Assembly (NCBI GenBank): GCA_012963885.1
Contig: DTUY01000420.1
Location: 22,321-86,320, forward strand
From: Candidatus Poribacteria bacterium
Lineage (GTDB): Bacteria; Poribacteria; WGA-4E; UBA9662
Length of the DNA stretch: 64,000 nucleotides
Direction of reading: 5' to 3'
The position numbers and the translations under genes are program-made. Shown piece after piece: positions 27,496-36,338 of the stretch. The notes beneath the pieces were generated by a model. It worked only from the letters and a program-made list of their open reading frames with translations. It searched no databases and was not told the origin of the DNA. Position 1 is the stretch's first letter. Each line of letters opens with the position of its first letter.

Positions 27496-28906
27496 TGAAA
27501 GTTTAACTAATAAACAGCGGCTATTGCTAGATCTTGCTCGTTGGTTGCTGATTGTTTTTTGTTGCCTTGCTGTTGGTATTCTGCTTGGTGTTACTTCTGA
27601 ATCTCCTTTAATGGTGCTGGTTGTCTTAACGGTAATCGGTGTTTTTGTTTTTCTGTGCATGGACCTCGCATTCTATGCGATTATGCTGTTCCTACCGTTT
27701 TCCTTCCGATATATTATTCCCGGTAGAGGTTTTGAAGTTCAAACTCCATCTGAGCCCCTTTTGGGAATGCTTGTTGTAGTGTTTCTGGTTCAGAGGATTT
27801 TTGAGCGTACTACTTTCAAAACTAGTGCGAGTGACGATAAAAAATTTCCATTTGCTCTGCCTATAACCATATTTATCATCGTCACTATTCTGTCAGCGAT
27901 CAATTCACCTGAAACTTTGGGATCAATCAAGGGCGCAATTCGAGCAAATGTCTATGTCATGTCAAGTTTCCTAACATTCCTGTTGATCCGATCCCGCCAA
28001 AGTCTTCAATGGTTGTTCTGGTCTATCTTTTCGTCAGCCGCTGTAGCAGTAATCTGGACAGTTATCATTTTAATTTACAACATTGATCTATGGCAGTGGA
28101 CTAGTGCTTATCGTGGATCCCCGTTTACTAACTATTCAGTCTTTGGCGGTTACACAGCTATCTTTTTGTTGATTGTCTTAAGTCGTTTGTTACTCGATCG
28201 AACGTCGTATGATAGAGTGTTTTGGTCGGTGCTGTTGGTGATATTTACCGCTGGTATTCTCCTATGCTTTTCACGCGGTGTTTGGTTATCTTTAATTATT
28301 GCAGTTGGATTTTTGTTGGTTAATTTGTCGCAAGCCGAACATCACAAAAAAATATTGATTATTGGTAGTGGTTCTGTTTTTCTTCTCACTTTATTATTGT
28401 TACCAAGTGCCTCTGACTTAATTACAGAAAGAGTTTCAACTTTGTTTGATCCTCAGTTTGCATCGAATCGGTCGCGGCTCCTCCGCTGGGCACAGGCATT
28501 GTTGATGTTTACAGAACATCCAATTATTGGTAACGGATATGGTGCTTTTGCCATGCTTTATCAGGAGGATGTTGCCTTGACTGGTGAATACGTTGCTCAA
28601 TTCCAACTTGGCGTGCACAGCGAATATATGCAGATTCTAGCGGAACAGGGCAGTCTTGGTCTTATTGCATGGTTCTGGGTGATCCTAGCTTTCTTTCGAT
28701 TCGGTGTACGGGCATTACGCCGTATCAGGGACACTTTTTTTCGTTCTTTGGTTTTAGGTATTATGGCGGCCGAACTGTCACTCCTAGTTCATTTTTTGGT
28801 TAATAACCTGTTAAACGGAGATGCTATTGGTATTCCGTTTTGGGTGCTCTATGGCTTGCTTCCTGCTGTCGTTGGAATAGCGGAGCGTGAAGTTAAAGCG
28901 ACTTGA
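27467..28906 (+). CDS. O-antigen ligase/polymerase-like membrane protein
   Basis: About 479 residues with 11-12 membrane helices. The WLLIVFCCLAVGILLG start, the FTNYSVFGGYTAIFLLIVLSRLLL helix, a LLCFSRGVWLSLIIAVGFLLV block and, near residue 350, IIGNGYGAFAMLYQ followed by HSEYMQILAEQGSLGLIAWFWVILAFFRFG match the Wzy_C (O-antigen ligase) pattern with its conserved Arg and His. The start is uncertain: ATG 27467 lies 29 bases inside the ccmH end. It would add or polymerise surface glycans. No other glycan gene is adjacent. A strong promoter overlaps its stop. Confidence 0.8.
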   Translation: MRLNATNGIDESLTNKQRLLLDLARWLLIVFCCLAVGILLGVTSESPLMVLVVLTVIGVFVFLCMDLAFYAIMLFLPFSFRYIIPGRGFEVQTPSEPLLGMLVVVFLVQRIFERTTFKTSASDDKKFPFALPITIFIIVTILSAINSPETLGSIKGAIRANVYVMSSFLTFLLIRSRQSLQWLFWSIFSSAAVAVIWTVIILIYNIDLWQWTSAYRGSPFTNYSVFGGYTAIFLLIVLSRLLLDRTSYDRVFWSVLLVIFTAGILLCFSRGVWLSLIIAVGFLLVNLSQAEHHKKILIIGSGSVFLLTLLLLPSASDLITERVSTLFDPQFASNRSRLLRWAQALLMFTEHPIIGNGYGAFAMLYQEDVALTGEYVAQFQLGVHSEYMQILAEQGSLGLIAWFWVILAFFRFGVRALRRIRDTFFRSLVLGIMAAELSLLVHFLVNNLLNGDAIGIPFWVLYGLLPAVVGIAEREVKAT

Positions 28907-28930
28907 CATGCTGACATCTTATGTTAAGAT
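28903..28930 (+). promoter_or_regulatory. Sigma-70-like promoter at the end of the ligase gene
   Basis: A perfect TTGACA (28903-28908) overlaps the ligase gene stop codon; 16 bases later is TAAGAT (28925-28930), five of six matches to TATAAT. Transcription should begin near 28937. A terminator follows at 29147, so the promoter may drive a short RNA of roughly 235 bases, and read-through could feed the enolase-superfamily gene. Confidence 0.7.
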
Positions 28931-28940
28931 GGGAAATTGA

Positions 28941-29081
28941 ATGTTTGGTCGTAAAACGAATAATGCCAGAATACAGGTTTTGGTGTTCTTATTTATGATT
29001 CCATGTCCGTTTGCGAGTATTAACGGAAACCGAAATCTAGTAGGAAATGTTAGGCAATATCATGACATTTTCTCCTTATAG
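28941..29081 (+). CDS. Possible 46-residue secreted micro-protein
   Basis: A short ATG frame just after the promoter encodes 46 residues: a basic start (MFGRKTNNAR), a hydrophobic core (IQVLVFLFMIPCPFA), then a polar tail rich in Asn and Arg. This resembles a signal peptide with a short mature part. No good ribosome site is present (GGGAA at -10 is weak) and the start lies within a few bases of the predicted transcript start. It may be chance; the segment could instead be a non-coding RNA. Confidence 0.3.
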   Translation: MFGRKTNNARIQVLVFLFMIPCPFASINGNRNLVGNVRQYHDIFSL

Positions 29082-29146
29082 AAAACCATATGCAATTTGT
29101 GAAGGATCAAATGTAAGATATTGGATGTTATATGTCCAGCTTTGCG

Positions 29147-29173
29147 CCGAGAAATGCTATCTCGGTTTTTTTT
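29147..29173 (+). terminator. Rho-independent terminator upstream of the enolase-superfamily gene
   Basis: CCGAGA (29147-29152) pairs with TCTCGG (29160-29165) across a 7-base loop, followed by eight T residues. It ends 28 bases before the next start codon. Together with the promoter at 28903 it bounds a possible short transcript; it may also end transcription from the ccm operon. Confidence 0.75.
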
Positions 29174-29201
29174 ATGACAGTTTAATGGAAGGAGCGTAAT
29201 T

Positions 29202-30554
29202 ATGGTGAAAGATAGTGATATTCGTATTTTAGATGCGGAATATAATTTAGAGAAATATGATTATCGAACACCATTAAAGTTTGGTGGTGTCCCAACAGAT
29301 CATTGTGTGATATTCAATGTGAAAATCCAAGTCCGGACGCGTGACGGTGGGGAAGCCGAAGGATTTGGCTCGATGCCACTTGGCAATGTATGGGCATTTC
29401 CTCCCAAGTACGTACCGTTTGATCAAAGTCTGGAAGCCATGAAAACAATCGCCAAGAGATCTGTTAAGTTAACAGGTCAATGCGACTTTGTCGGACATCC
29501 GGTTGATATATCGGAGATCTTAGAGGTCGAGTTTCTGAAAATCGCAGAAGAGGTTTCAAAAGAAATGGGTTTGGGTTTTCCTGTACCGAAGCTTTGTACG
29601 GCGGTAACAACAAGCCCTATAGATGCAGCCATCCACGATGGCTTTGGTAAAGCGAACGGTATCAACAGTTATCATGGGCTTTCCCTAGATTATATGAATT
29701 GGGATCTCTCTCACTATCTCAATGACAGGTTCAGCGGAAAGTATCTCGATCAATACGTGCTGGAAACACCGCAACCCAGAATACCACTCTATCATCTGGT
29801 CGGGGCTCTTGATCCATTGACCGACACAGATATTCCAAATCGGCTTAACGACGGCTTGCCGGAAACGTTACCAGAGTGGATTGTTTCAGACGGATTAACC
29901 CATCTCAAAATAAAGTTAAATGGGTCAAATCTAGATTGGGACGTAGATCGGGTGCTTTCTATCGAAAAGGTAGCAGCAGAAACACAGGCGAATCGCGGAA
30001 TAGATCAATGGTTCTATTCGGCCGATTTTAATGAAACCTGCCAGAATGTCGAGTACCTACTAGAGTTTTTAGCCAAGATTGAAGAGGGAGAAGGAAATGC
30101 TTTTAATCGATTGGCTTATATTGAGCAACCGACAGATCGCGATTTGAAAGCACATCCAGAGAACAAAATGCATCAAGCTGCCAAAATCAAGCCCGTGGTA
30201 ATTGATGAATCTTTGACTGACTTTGAGACATTCTTGTTGGCCCGTGATCAAGGCTATTCCGGTGTTGCATTAAAGGCATGCAAAGGTCAGTCGCAAGCGT
30301 TATTGATGGGAGCTGCTGCACAGGAGTATGGTATGTTCCTCGCGGTTCAGGACTTGACTTGTCCGGGATCATCATTTTTGCATTCTGCGGGTATCGCTGC
30401 CCGTGTAAAAGGGATCACCGCGATTGAAGGCAACGGCCGTCAATTCTGTCCCATCGCCAATGAAGGTTGGAAAAACAAATTCCCATCGGTATTCATGATA
30501 TCAGATGGCACCATTGGTACCTATGCCCTGATTGGAAACGGGTTGGGTCACTAA
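29202..30554 (+). CDS. Mandelate racemase/muconate lactonizing enzyme family protein
   Basis: 450-residue enolase-superfamily enzyme. The N-terminal cap domain is followed by a barrel with K236-x-K238 (HLKIKLNG), metal ligands D275 (YSADFNET), E308 (AYIEQPT) and D335 (VVIDESLTD), and a lysine at about 358-361 (GVALKACKGQ). This set of bases fits the muconate-lactonizing/racemase subgroups, which abstract a proton next to a carboxylate. The actual substrate, likely a sugar acid or dipeptide-like compound, is unknown. AAGGAG precedes the ATG. It meets the M20 peptidase gene tail to tail with one base between. Confidence 0.85.
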   Translation: MVKDSDIRILDAEYNLEKYDYRTPLKFGGVPTDHCVIFNVKIQVRTRDGGEAEGFGSMPLGNVWAFPPKYVPFDQSLEAMKTIAKRSVKLTGQCDFVGHPVDISEILEVEFLKIAEEVSKEMGLGFPVPKLCTAVTTSPIDAAIHDGFGKANGINSYHGLSLDYMNWDLSHYLNDRFSGKYLDQYVLETPQPRIPLYHLVGALDPLTDTDIPNRLNDGLPETLPEWIVSDGLTHLKIKLNGSNLDWDVDRVLSIEKVAAETQANRGIDQWFYSADFNETCQNVEYLLEFLAKIEEGEGNAFNRLAYIEQPTDRDLKAHPENKMHQAAKIKPVVIDESLTDFETFLLARDQGYSGVALKACKGQSQALLMGAAAQEYGMFLAVQDLTCPGSSFLHSAGIAARVKGITAIEGNGRQFCPIANEGWKNKFPSVFMISDGTIGTYALIGNGLGH

Positions 30555-30555
30555 A

Positions 30556-31803
30556 TCAGATCTGTGCATTTGCCATAAACTGCGCGTAGATTTTCGTTGT
30601 CAGTATCAGATCGGAAATACTTACTCGTTCATCAATACCGTGAGCATTCTGTCCCCACGGTCCATAGCCGACTCCTAGCGTATTTCCGTCTTCGACGAAG
30701 TAATGTAGATCAGTAAATCCCGATGTCACGTCGAACTGGGCAGGCTCTTGACGGATCTGACTAACAATCTTCCTGAATGTCTGTGGGGGATTTTTATCAG
30801 AAGGAATGAAACATGGAGAAATCAACAGGATGGGGCTGAGTTCCACATTGAGATCTGGAATGGATTGGCGCGCTCCTTCGATGGCAGCCTGCAGTTCTGG
30901 CTCAATGTTTTCGATAATTTCGCTTGGTGTAACACGGCGGTCGATCGAAAACTTGGCCAAAGAGGGCACTGTATTAATTTTATCTCCTGATGTCCCTTCA
31001 AAAACACCACCAATGTTAATTGTCGGTATTAACTCCCTACCAGCTGGTGTTTTGAATATTCGATCAGGATGATTAAACTTGCTTTTCAACGATTGTAGAG
31101 CGATAACCAACTCTGACATTTTTTCAAACGCGTTTAGTCCTCTATGTGGACGAGATCCATGTGCGGGCTTCCCGAAGACAAAAACATCTGCCCATAAAAT
31201 ACCGTTGTGACCACACCCTATGTTCAGTTTTGTGCCACCTTCACAATTAACTACGAAATCGGCATTCACCAACTTCTTTCGAACAATTTCGCCAACGCCG
31301 AGTTGGCCACCAATTTCCTCGTCACACGTAAATGAGCATTCAATATTAAAAGATGGATTAACTCTGTTTTCTCGGAGTGTTTGGATGGCAAAGAGAGTTG
31401 CCGCAATTGAATCCTTCATATCGTCTGATCCTCGACCATATAGCCAATCACCGTCGATCTGCGGATCGAATGGATCTTGACTCCATCCATCGGATGTAGG
31501 AACGACATCAAAATGGGAGTTAAAGTGTACCGTTTTCTCCGCTCCGGTATTCCATTTTGCGATTAGATTCATCCGTGGATATTCGATTGCGTGAGGGAGA
31601 TGCATTTGTGCTTCCTCTGTTGGTACGCGATGAATTTCTGTTCCTAGATCAAGTTCTCTACACCACCCCTCGAGCAGACCCACAATTTCTGCGTAGTTTG
31701 TACCGGGTGGGTTCACAGTTGGAATTCTGACAAGCGCCTGCAAGCGTTGGCAAAGACGGGGTACATTTCTATCAATATAATCGTTTAATTTTACTATCGA
31801 CAT
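30556..31803 (-). CDS. M20-family metallopeptidase/deacylase (ArgE/DapE-like)
   Basis: 415 residues. The two-zinc site is visible: H97 and D99 in VHFNSHFDVVP, D128 in YGRGSDDMKDSIAA, the catalytic E162-E163 in TCDEEIGGQLG, and later acid and His ligands. Such enzymes hydrolyse N-acyl amino acids, succinyl-diaminopimelate or dipeptides; the substrate here is unknown. It lies 3 bases downstream of the small secreted-protein gene on the minus strand and may be co-transcribed with it. Confidence 0.9.
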   Translation of the reverse strand: MSIVKLNDYIDRNVPRLCQRLQALVRIPTVNPPGTNYAEIVGLLEGWCRELDLGTEIHRVPTEEAQMHLPHAIEYPRMNLIAKWNTGAEKTVHFNSHFDVVPTSDGWSQDPFDPQIDGDWLYGRGSDDMKDSIAATLFAIQTLRENRVNPSFNIECSFTCDEEIGGQLGVGEIVRKKLVNADFVVNCEGGTKLNIGCGHNGILWADVFVFGKPAHGSRPHRGLNAFEKMSELVIALQSLKSKFNHPDRIFKTPAGRELIPTINIGGVFEGTSGDKINTVPSLAKFSIDRRVTPSEIIENIEPELQAAIEGARQSIPDLNVELSPILLISPCFIPSDKNPPQTFRKIVSQIRQEPAQFDVTSGFTDLHYFVEDGNTLGVGYGPWGQNAHGIDERVSISDLILTTKIYAQFMANAQI

Positions 31804-31806
31804 ATT

Positions 31807-32187
31807 CTATTGGTCTGCAGTGTTAACCGAGAAATTTCTACTGGTGGCCGATCCGCTGGGATTTGAATTTATTGGTGGGGATGGTGACACACTATCGGTT
31901 TTTGAGATGATAGTATTCAATGTAAACGTTTGACTGGTTATGGATGTGGCGAGGTAGGATCTTGTTTTGCGTGATGACTGGCTTATACCCTTATTTGGAA
32001 ATGGTTCTGTCGCTGGAAGTGATTCTGATTTAGTATTGAGATTAAAAGGTGTGCTAGAGACAGCAGTTCCGAGTGCACCTAAAGAGGAATCAGTTTTTGA
32101 TAAAACTCGGTGGTCTAGTGAAATTGATAAACTGAGCCCAAAAACAAGTAGAATTCCGAAGGAAACGCGGACAATATTTCTTGTCAT
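31807..32187 (-). CDS. Small secreted protein with FxLNT repeats, function unknown
   Basis: 126 residues, not recognised. The N-terminus (TRNIVRVSFGILLVFGLSLSISL) looks like a signal peptide. The rest is Ser/Thr-rich and low in complexity, with three short repeats: F48-N-L-N-T, F88-T-L-N-T and F119-S-V-N-T, 40 and 31 residues apart. A good AGGGAG ribosome site 6 bases before the ATG on the minus strand supports translation. It lies between the UPF0261 gene (157 bases upstream) and the M20 peptidase (3 bases downstream). Confidence 0.6.
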   Translation of the reverse strand: MTRNIVRVSFGILLVFGLSLSISLDHRVLSKTDSSLGALGTAVSSTPFNLNTKSESLPATEPFPNKGISQSSRKTRSYLATSITSQTFTLNTIISKTDSVSPSPPINSNPSGSATSRNFSVNTADQ

Positions 32188-32343
32188 AATTTTCTCCCTT
32201 AATTACAAAAACTGAGCGTAACAGATGGAATCTCGTCTGTCAATGTCAAAATCAAAGTGGCCTCAGGTGAAAATCTGTGTTGCTATTAATATGGCATTTA
32301 TCATGATGACGCGAATTTTAACTACATAAAAGTTAAGTTTAAC

Positions 32344-33558
32344 TCAATTGCTTAGCTTTTCAAGCAAGGTAGCGGCAAGTTTTTCCGCGAAGGCATCATC
32401 GTTAATATGGCTTTCCTCTTCAATGAGATTCACTTTCTGATCGAGGTTGGCCTTCAGATTTGCGGTCCATGCCTGAATTGCTTCTGGGGAATGGAATGGT
32501 TGACCGTCCATGTCAATTGCCGAAACACCTTTACTTGGAATTATAACTGTGGTAGAGGATTTTGCCCCGTTAAGTTTTTCAGCCATGATTTTACCGAGTG
32601 CTGTGTTTTCTTCAACCGTTGTTCGCATCAATGTCACCGTTGGGTTGTGTTGATAGAATTTCCGATCTTGAAATTTTTCGGGAATGGTGTCTGGTGCGGC
32701 GAAGTTTACCATGTCTAATGCGCCTGGGGCGATGACTTGCGGAATACCAACTTCACCGGCGGCTTCAAGCCTATTAGGTCCAGCACTTAGGACTCCGCCT
32801 ACTAACTCGTCAGCTAATTCTGTTGTCGTAACATCAAGGACGCCAACAATAAATCCACCACGAATAAGGTCTTCCATCGCACGGCCTCCAGTTCCCGTTG
32901 CGTGGAAAATCAGTACTTCGTAGCCGTTATCTTCAAGGATTTCGCGTGCTTTGGTTACGCAAGGCGTAGTTACGCCAAACATGGTTGCTGCAATCAACGG
33001 TTTATCGACTTGATCTGACACCGGCGGTTCTGTGTTGACCATTCCGACAATAGCACTAGCCGCATTTGCCAGAATCTGACGTGAGATACTGTTGATGCCG
33101 GCGATGTCAACAACAGAGTAAATCATGGCAATGTCTTTGGTTCCGACGTAAGGGCTGGTATCCCCAGACGCCAATGTGGAAACCATCACTTTGGGTGTGC
33201 CAACTGGCAATGTGCGCATCGCAGTTGTCGCGATCGTTGTTCCTGCAGAACCGCCAAGTGATATTATGCCGTTGATTTTCTTTTCATCCCAGAGTTGCGT
33301 GATAATTTGCGCTGCACCCTCTGCCATGATTGCTACGCTGTTTCCTCGATCAGCTTCTTGGCGTAGTTTCGCTAACGAAGCTCCAGAAGCACTAGCGAGG
33401 TCATCAGCAGATATGTCTGGTTCGAACGGTGGCTCACTCAAAATTCCAGCGTTGACTGTAAGTGTTGAAACGTTAGCAGCTTCAATTTGATTTTTTAGAA
33501 ACTGAAATTCTAACCCCTTGGTGTCAAAAGTGCCAACAAGACATACAGTTTTTCCCAT
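32344..33558 (-). CDS. UPF0261 / Tm-1-like ATP-binding domain protein
   Basis: 404 residues. The start TVCLVGTFDTKGLEFQFLKNQIE, the GIISLGGSAGTTIATTAMRTLPVGTPKVMVSTLASGDTSPYVGTKDIAMIYSVVDIAGIN block and the later HATGTGGRAMEDLIRGGFIVGVLDVTTTELADEL block are marks of the UPF0261 family, related to the plant Tm-1 protein. The molecular role is not established. A GAGGT ribosome site lies upstream of the minus-strand ATG. It diverges from the ferritin-like gene with an 88-base gap. Confidence 0.88.
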   Translation of the reverse strand: MGKTVCLVGTFDTKGLEFQFLKNQIEAANVSTLTVNAGILSEPPFEPDISADDLASASGASLAKLRQEADRGNSVAIMAEGAAQIITQLWDEKKINGIISLGGSAGTTIATTAMRTLPVGTPKVMVSTLASGDTSPYVGTKDIAMIYSVVDIAGINSISRQILANAASAIVGMVNTEPPVSDQVDKPLIAATMFGVTTPCVTKAREILEDNGYEVLIFHATGTGGRAMEDLIRGGFIVGVLDVTTTELADELVGGVLSAGPNRLEAAGEVGIPQVIAPGALDMVNFAAPDTIPEKFQDRKFYQHNPTVTLMRTTVEENTALGKIMAEKLNGAKSSTTVIIPSKGVSAIDMDGQPFHSPEAIQAWTANLKANLDQKVNLIEEESHINDDAFAEKLAATLLEKLSN

Positions 33559-33646
33559 GTGATTATTTACCTCATACGTTTCACTTATTTAATTCCATTT
33601 TAGAATGGTTACTGGGAATTGTCAAGATTCAGCGGGAGGACAAATC

Positions 33647-34183
33647 ATGATTTTAAGCGAGGTTTTCGATATTTGTAAGGATATTGAGCTAAGACACGCA
33701 AAATTATATGCGAATTTACCACTCATATTGGGCGAATTGGATGAGCGTGCTGCTGTATTTTGGGAAAGCATGAGTACTGCAGAGTGGCAACATTATATTA
33801 TGGTTGATTTTGGCCGGTCAATCTGTGAAAAAACCATGGGGCTTGATCAACCTGTGGGAGGACTGCCAAACTTTCATATTGATCAAATCTTTGAAATTCT
33901 CGCCCAAAAAGAGGCTAGGATCTTCAGAGAAGAACTTAGTTTTAAAGATGGATTCGAGATCGCTATTGAACTGGAGGGAACAGAATCAGATGACCTTTAT
34001 ATCTATCTAACCTCAGTTATTAAGCAAGCGGTTTATGAAAGAAATCAGCCATATTTGATGGATCGACTTAAAAGAATAGAAAAGGAGATGACGTCACATC
34101 ATGTCAGTCTCATCGAAGCGACTAAAAAGCTTTCAAGAGACCCAGAACTTGTGCGGAGGGAAAATGCTCTTCTGCATCCCTAA
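33647..34183 (+). CDS. Ferritin/rubrerythrin-like helical protein
   Basis: 178 residues, almost all helical. Acid and His residues fall at positions fitting a diiron four-helix bundle: E14 (KDIELRHAKLYANL), E46-xx-H49 (STAEWQHY), E108/E110 (EIAIELEGTE) and E147/H151 (KEMTSHH). No rubredoxin domain follows. The role may be peroxide or iron handling, but the assignment rests only on this pattern. The ATG at 33647 follows a clear GGGAGGA ribosome site; the open frame reaches 14 codons further upstream. Confidence 0.55.
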   Translation: MILSEVFDICKDIELRHAKLYANLPLILGELDERAAVFWESMSTAEWQHYIMVDFGRSICEKTMGLDQPVGGLPNFHIDQIFEILAQKEARIFREELSFKDGFEIAIELEGTESDDLYIYLTSVIKQAVYERNQPYLMDRLKRIEKEMTSHHVSLIEATKKLSRDPELVRRENALLHP

Positions 34184-34222
34184 GTGATTGCTTAATTGGT
34201 AAAAAATGGGAACGATCAAAGC

Positions 34223-34251
34223 TTGTTTTTTAAACTAATCTGTGCTAAAAT
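34223..34251 (+). promoter_or_regulatory. Promoter of the NHL-repeat gene
   Basis: TTGTTT (34223-34228), 17-base spacer, TAAAAT (34246-34251) with TGC just before it, an extended -10. It lies 58 bases before the ATG of the NHL-repeat protein. Confidence 0.6.
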
Positions 34252-34309
34252 CGGGTTTTAACATCAGAAGTTAGGTGATCTGTAAAAGGTTGCCTCAGGA
34301 GATCTCCGA

Positions 34310-36331
34310 ATGAGGAAATTGATTATAATTTTTCTTGCTGTATTACTTTGTTTTGTAGATTCAGTAACGTTTGGAGTTGGCTTCTTGAAATTTGAGCGTG
34401 AATTCAGCGGAAAGGGATCTAGCAACGGTTTCTTTGGTAAAGATATAAACGTTGCTTTCGACGCTGATGGAAACACGTACGTTGCCGATAGCCAAAACCT
34501 CCTTATTCAGAAAATTTCTCCACAAGGCAATTTTTTAGATCAGATTCCGAAGGTAGGTGAGACTACTACTTTCAAGGAACTAGGTGATATTGCTGTTGAT
34601 CCTACCGGAAACATATATGTTGCTGATACAGCAGCCAACCATATAGCTGAGACCGAAAATCCCAAGATTTATATATTTGCTCCCTGCGTATATAAGTTCA
34701 ATGCCTTGGGTGAAAAGGTGCATACCTATTTTGTAGGTAATGTCAATGTTCGTCCCAAGACAGTACTCCCAACCAAATTAATTATCGATGAGGCGGGTAA
34801 ATCCGCTTTTGCCATACAATCACCAGGATACGACCGCCAAGTCAAGATAGCTGTTAACAGTGATAGTGAACTTTATATTCTGGATCCGGAAAAAACAAAG
34901 GTTCATAAATTCGCTGCCGACGGTGAGAAATTAATGTCTTTTAGCAGTTATGGAGCGGGTAATGGTGAAATTGACAAAGGAGCATCGGATATAGATGTTG
35001 ATGCAGAAGGTAACGTTTTTATTGTAGACACCGGTAACCACCGCATTGTTAAGTTTAATTCCGAAGGGGAGTTTCTGCTTAATTTCGGCCTTCATGGGCG
35101 AGATGACGGTGAATTTACCAAACCAAGTTCTATAGTTGTTTTGAACAATGGGAACGTGCTAGTTAAGGATGCCAGTACGTTCAAGCGATTTAATAAGAAA
35201 TTAACAATTGGTGACATATTAGCTGCATCATCCGCAGCTGGTGAATTAGCTGATCCTCTATCTAATTCCATGATGTTAGGTTCTGGAATCTTATCTAATC
35301 CTGATTCATCGTTCGATCGAGCATTCAATGACTTCCCAACTACACAGTCTCAACTTGTTGAGCGAGTTCAGTTACTTGAAGAATTTGAATATCTTCGTAG
35401 ATATGAAGGGTATTACGATGAAGCAGGCAAAGATGCTGATAAAGATATTGATGCGGATCTGCAAGCTGAAACAATTAAATCTACATATTGGCATCGAGTG
35501 ATTTCGCGCATTCAGCACTTTGATGCCAACGGTAAGTATTTAGGCCGATTCTTATATAGTGTTGATAAACAAAATGAACAAGATCGAGATTTGAATTTCT
35601 TAACTTTCGATCCATTTGGCAACATTTATCTTCGTGACGGTAGCGACTTTACTATTAAGCAATACTCAATCAGCGGTTTCACCATCAAAGCTTTGCAAGC
35701 CAATGGCTTTTTTAACACTAACTTTAGTACATTTAATAATGAGATGCTGGAGGACTACGAAGATGTTGATAAGATTCCCGAGTTGCAAGACGAGATTGGG
35801 CAAACCAGGTTAAGCAATTCACTTGGTATGATTTATAATATTTCTGAGAAATTGAATTTTGCATTCTTTGAGAATCCCACCTTCTCCAAGATGCAGGAAC
35901 GTTACAGCATCCTTAGTAAGAAAGAAGATAGTTATGAACTCGGTACTCTTTCATTTGACAACAGGACTGAGGCTTTCATAACGCTCGTCACCAATCCGAA
36001 TCCTTACAAGTACAAGGAATTTAACCTTTACGCTGTGAAAATAGATGGTACAACTGATTTATTGAAGGAAGGTGCTTATCCTGAATTAAACAAGCAAAAA
36101 GAAACGGATGCTGGAAATAAGCATTCATATGGTTTCGGATTAAATTGGGACATTTTGCGTAAGAACAACACCAACATTAATTTTGGTGTTGGGTATGCTG
36201 AAGATAATCCGGCCTATACAAGCAGGAACTTTGTGCGAGAGTATTTCGATGTTACCGGAGATAAGTACCAAGTGTTTGCCAGTCGAAATAAGAAAAGAAG
36301 TTTCAAGAGTAATTTGACGATTAGATTCTAA
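34310..36331 (+). CDS. Secreted NHL-repeat protein with barrel-like C-terminus
   Basis: 673 residues with a signal peptide (LIIIFLAVLLCFVDSVTFG). Residues about 30-290 hold NHL beta-propeller blades, for example DINVAFDADGNTYVADSQNLLIQKISPQG, DIAVDPTGNIYVADTAAN and DIDVDAEGNVFIVDTGNHRIVKFNSEGEF. One more blade-like piece (FDPFGNIYLRDGSDFTIKQYS) occurs near 430. The last 170 residues alternate polar and nonpolar residues in strand-sized runs (EAFITLVTNPN, EFNLYAVKIDG, YGFGLNWDIL, NINFGVGYAED) and end in SNLTIRF, with a terminal Phe as in outer-membrane barrels. It may be an outer-membrane-anchored propeller; function unknown. Confidence 0.75.
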   Translation: MRKLIIIFLAVLLCFVDSVTFGVGFLKFEREFSGKGSSNGFFGKDINVAFDADGNTYVADSQNLLIQKISPQGNFLDQIPKVGETTTFKELGDIAVDPTGNIYVADTAANHIAETENPKIYIFAPCVYKFNALGEKVHTYFVGNVNVRPKTVLPTKLIIDEAGKSAFAIQSPGYDRQVKIAVNSDSELYILDPEKTKVHKFAADGEKLMSFSSYGAGNGEIDKGASDIDVDAEGNVFIVDTGNHRIVKFNSEGEFLLNFGLHGRDDGEFTKPSSIVVLNNGNVLVKDASTFKRFNKKLTIGDILAASSAAGELADPLSNSMMLGSGILSNPDSSFDRAFNDFPTTQSQLVERVQLLEEFEYLRRYEGYYDEAGKDADKDIDADLQAETIKSTYWHRVISRIQHFDANGKYLGRFLYSVDKQNEQDRDLNFLTFDPFGNIYLRDGSDFTIKQYSISGFTIKALQANGFFNTNFSTFNNEMLEDYEDVDKIPELQDEIGQTRLSNSLGMIYNISEKLNFAFFENPTFSKMQERYSILSKKEDSYELGTLSFDNRTEAFITLVTNPNPYKYKEFNLYAVKIDGTTDLLKEGAYPELNKQKETDAGNKHSYGFGLNWDILRKNNTNINFGVGYAEDNPAYTSRNFVREYFDVTGDKYQVFASRNKKRSFKSNLTIRF

Positions 36332-36338
36332 GTTTTGG

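Noticed and set aside
32310..32340. AT-rich hairpin TTAACT/AGTTAA downstream of the UPF0261 gene
   Set aside because: Weak six-bp AT stem with no clear T-run on the minus strand.
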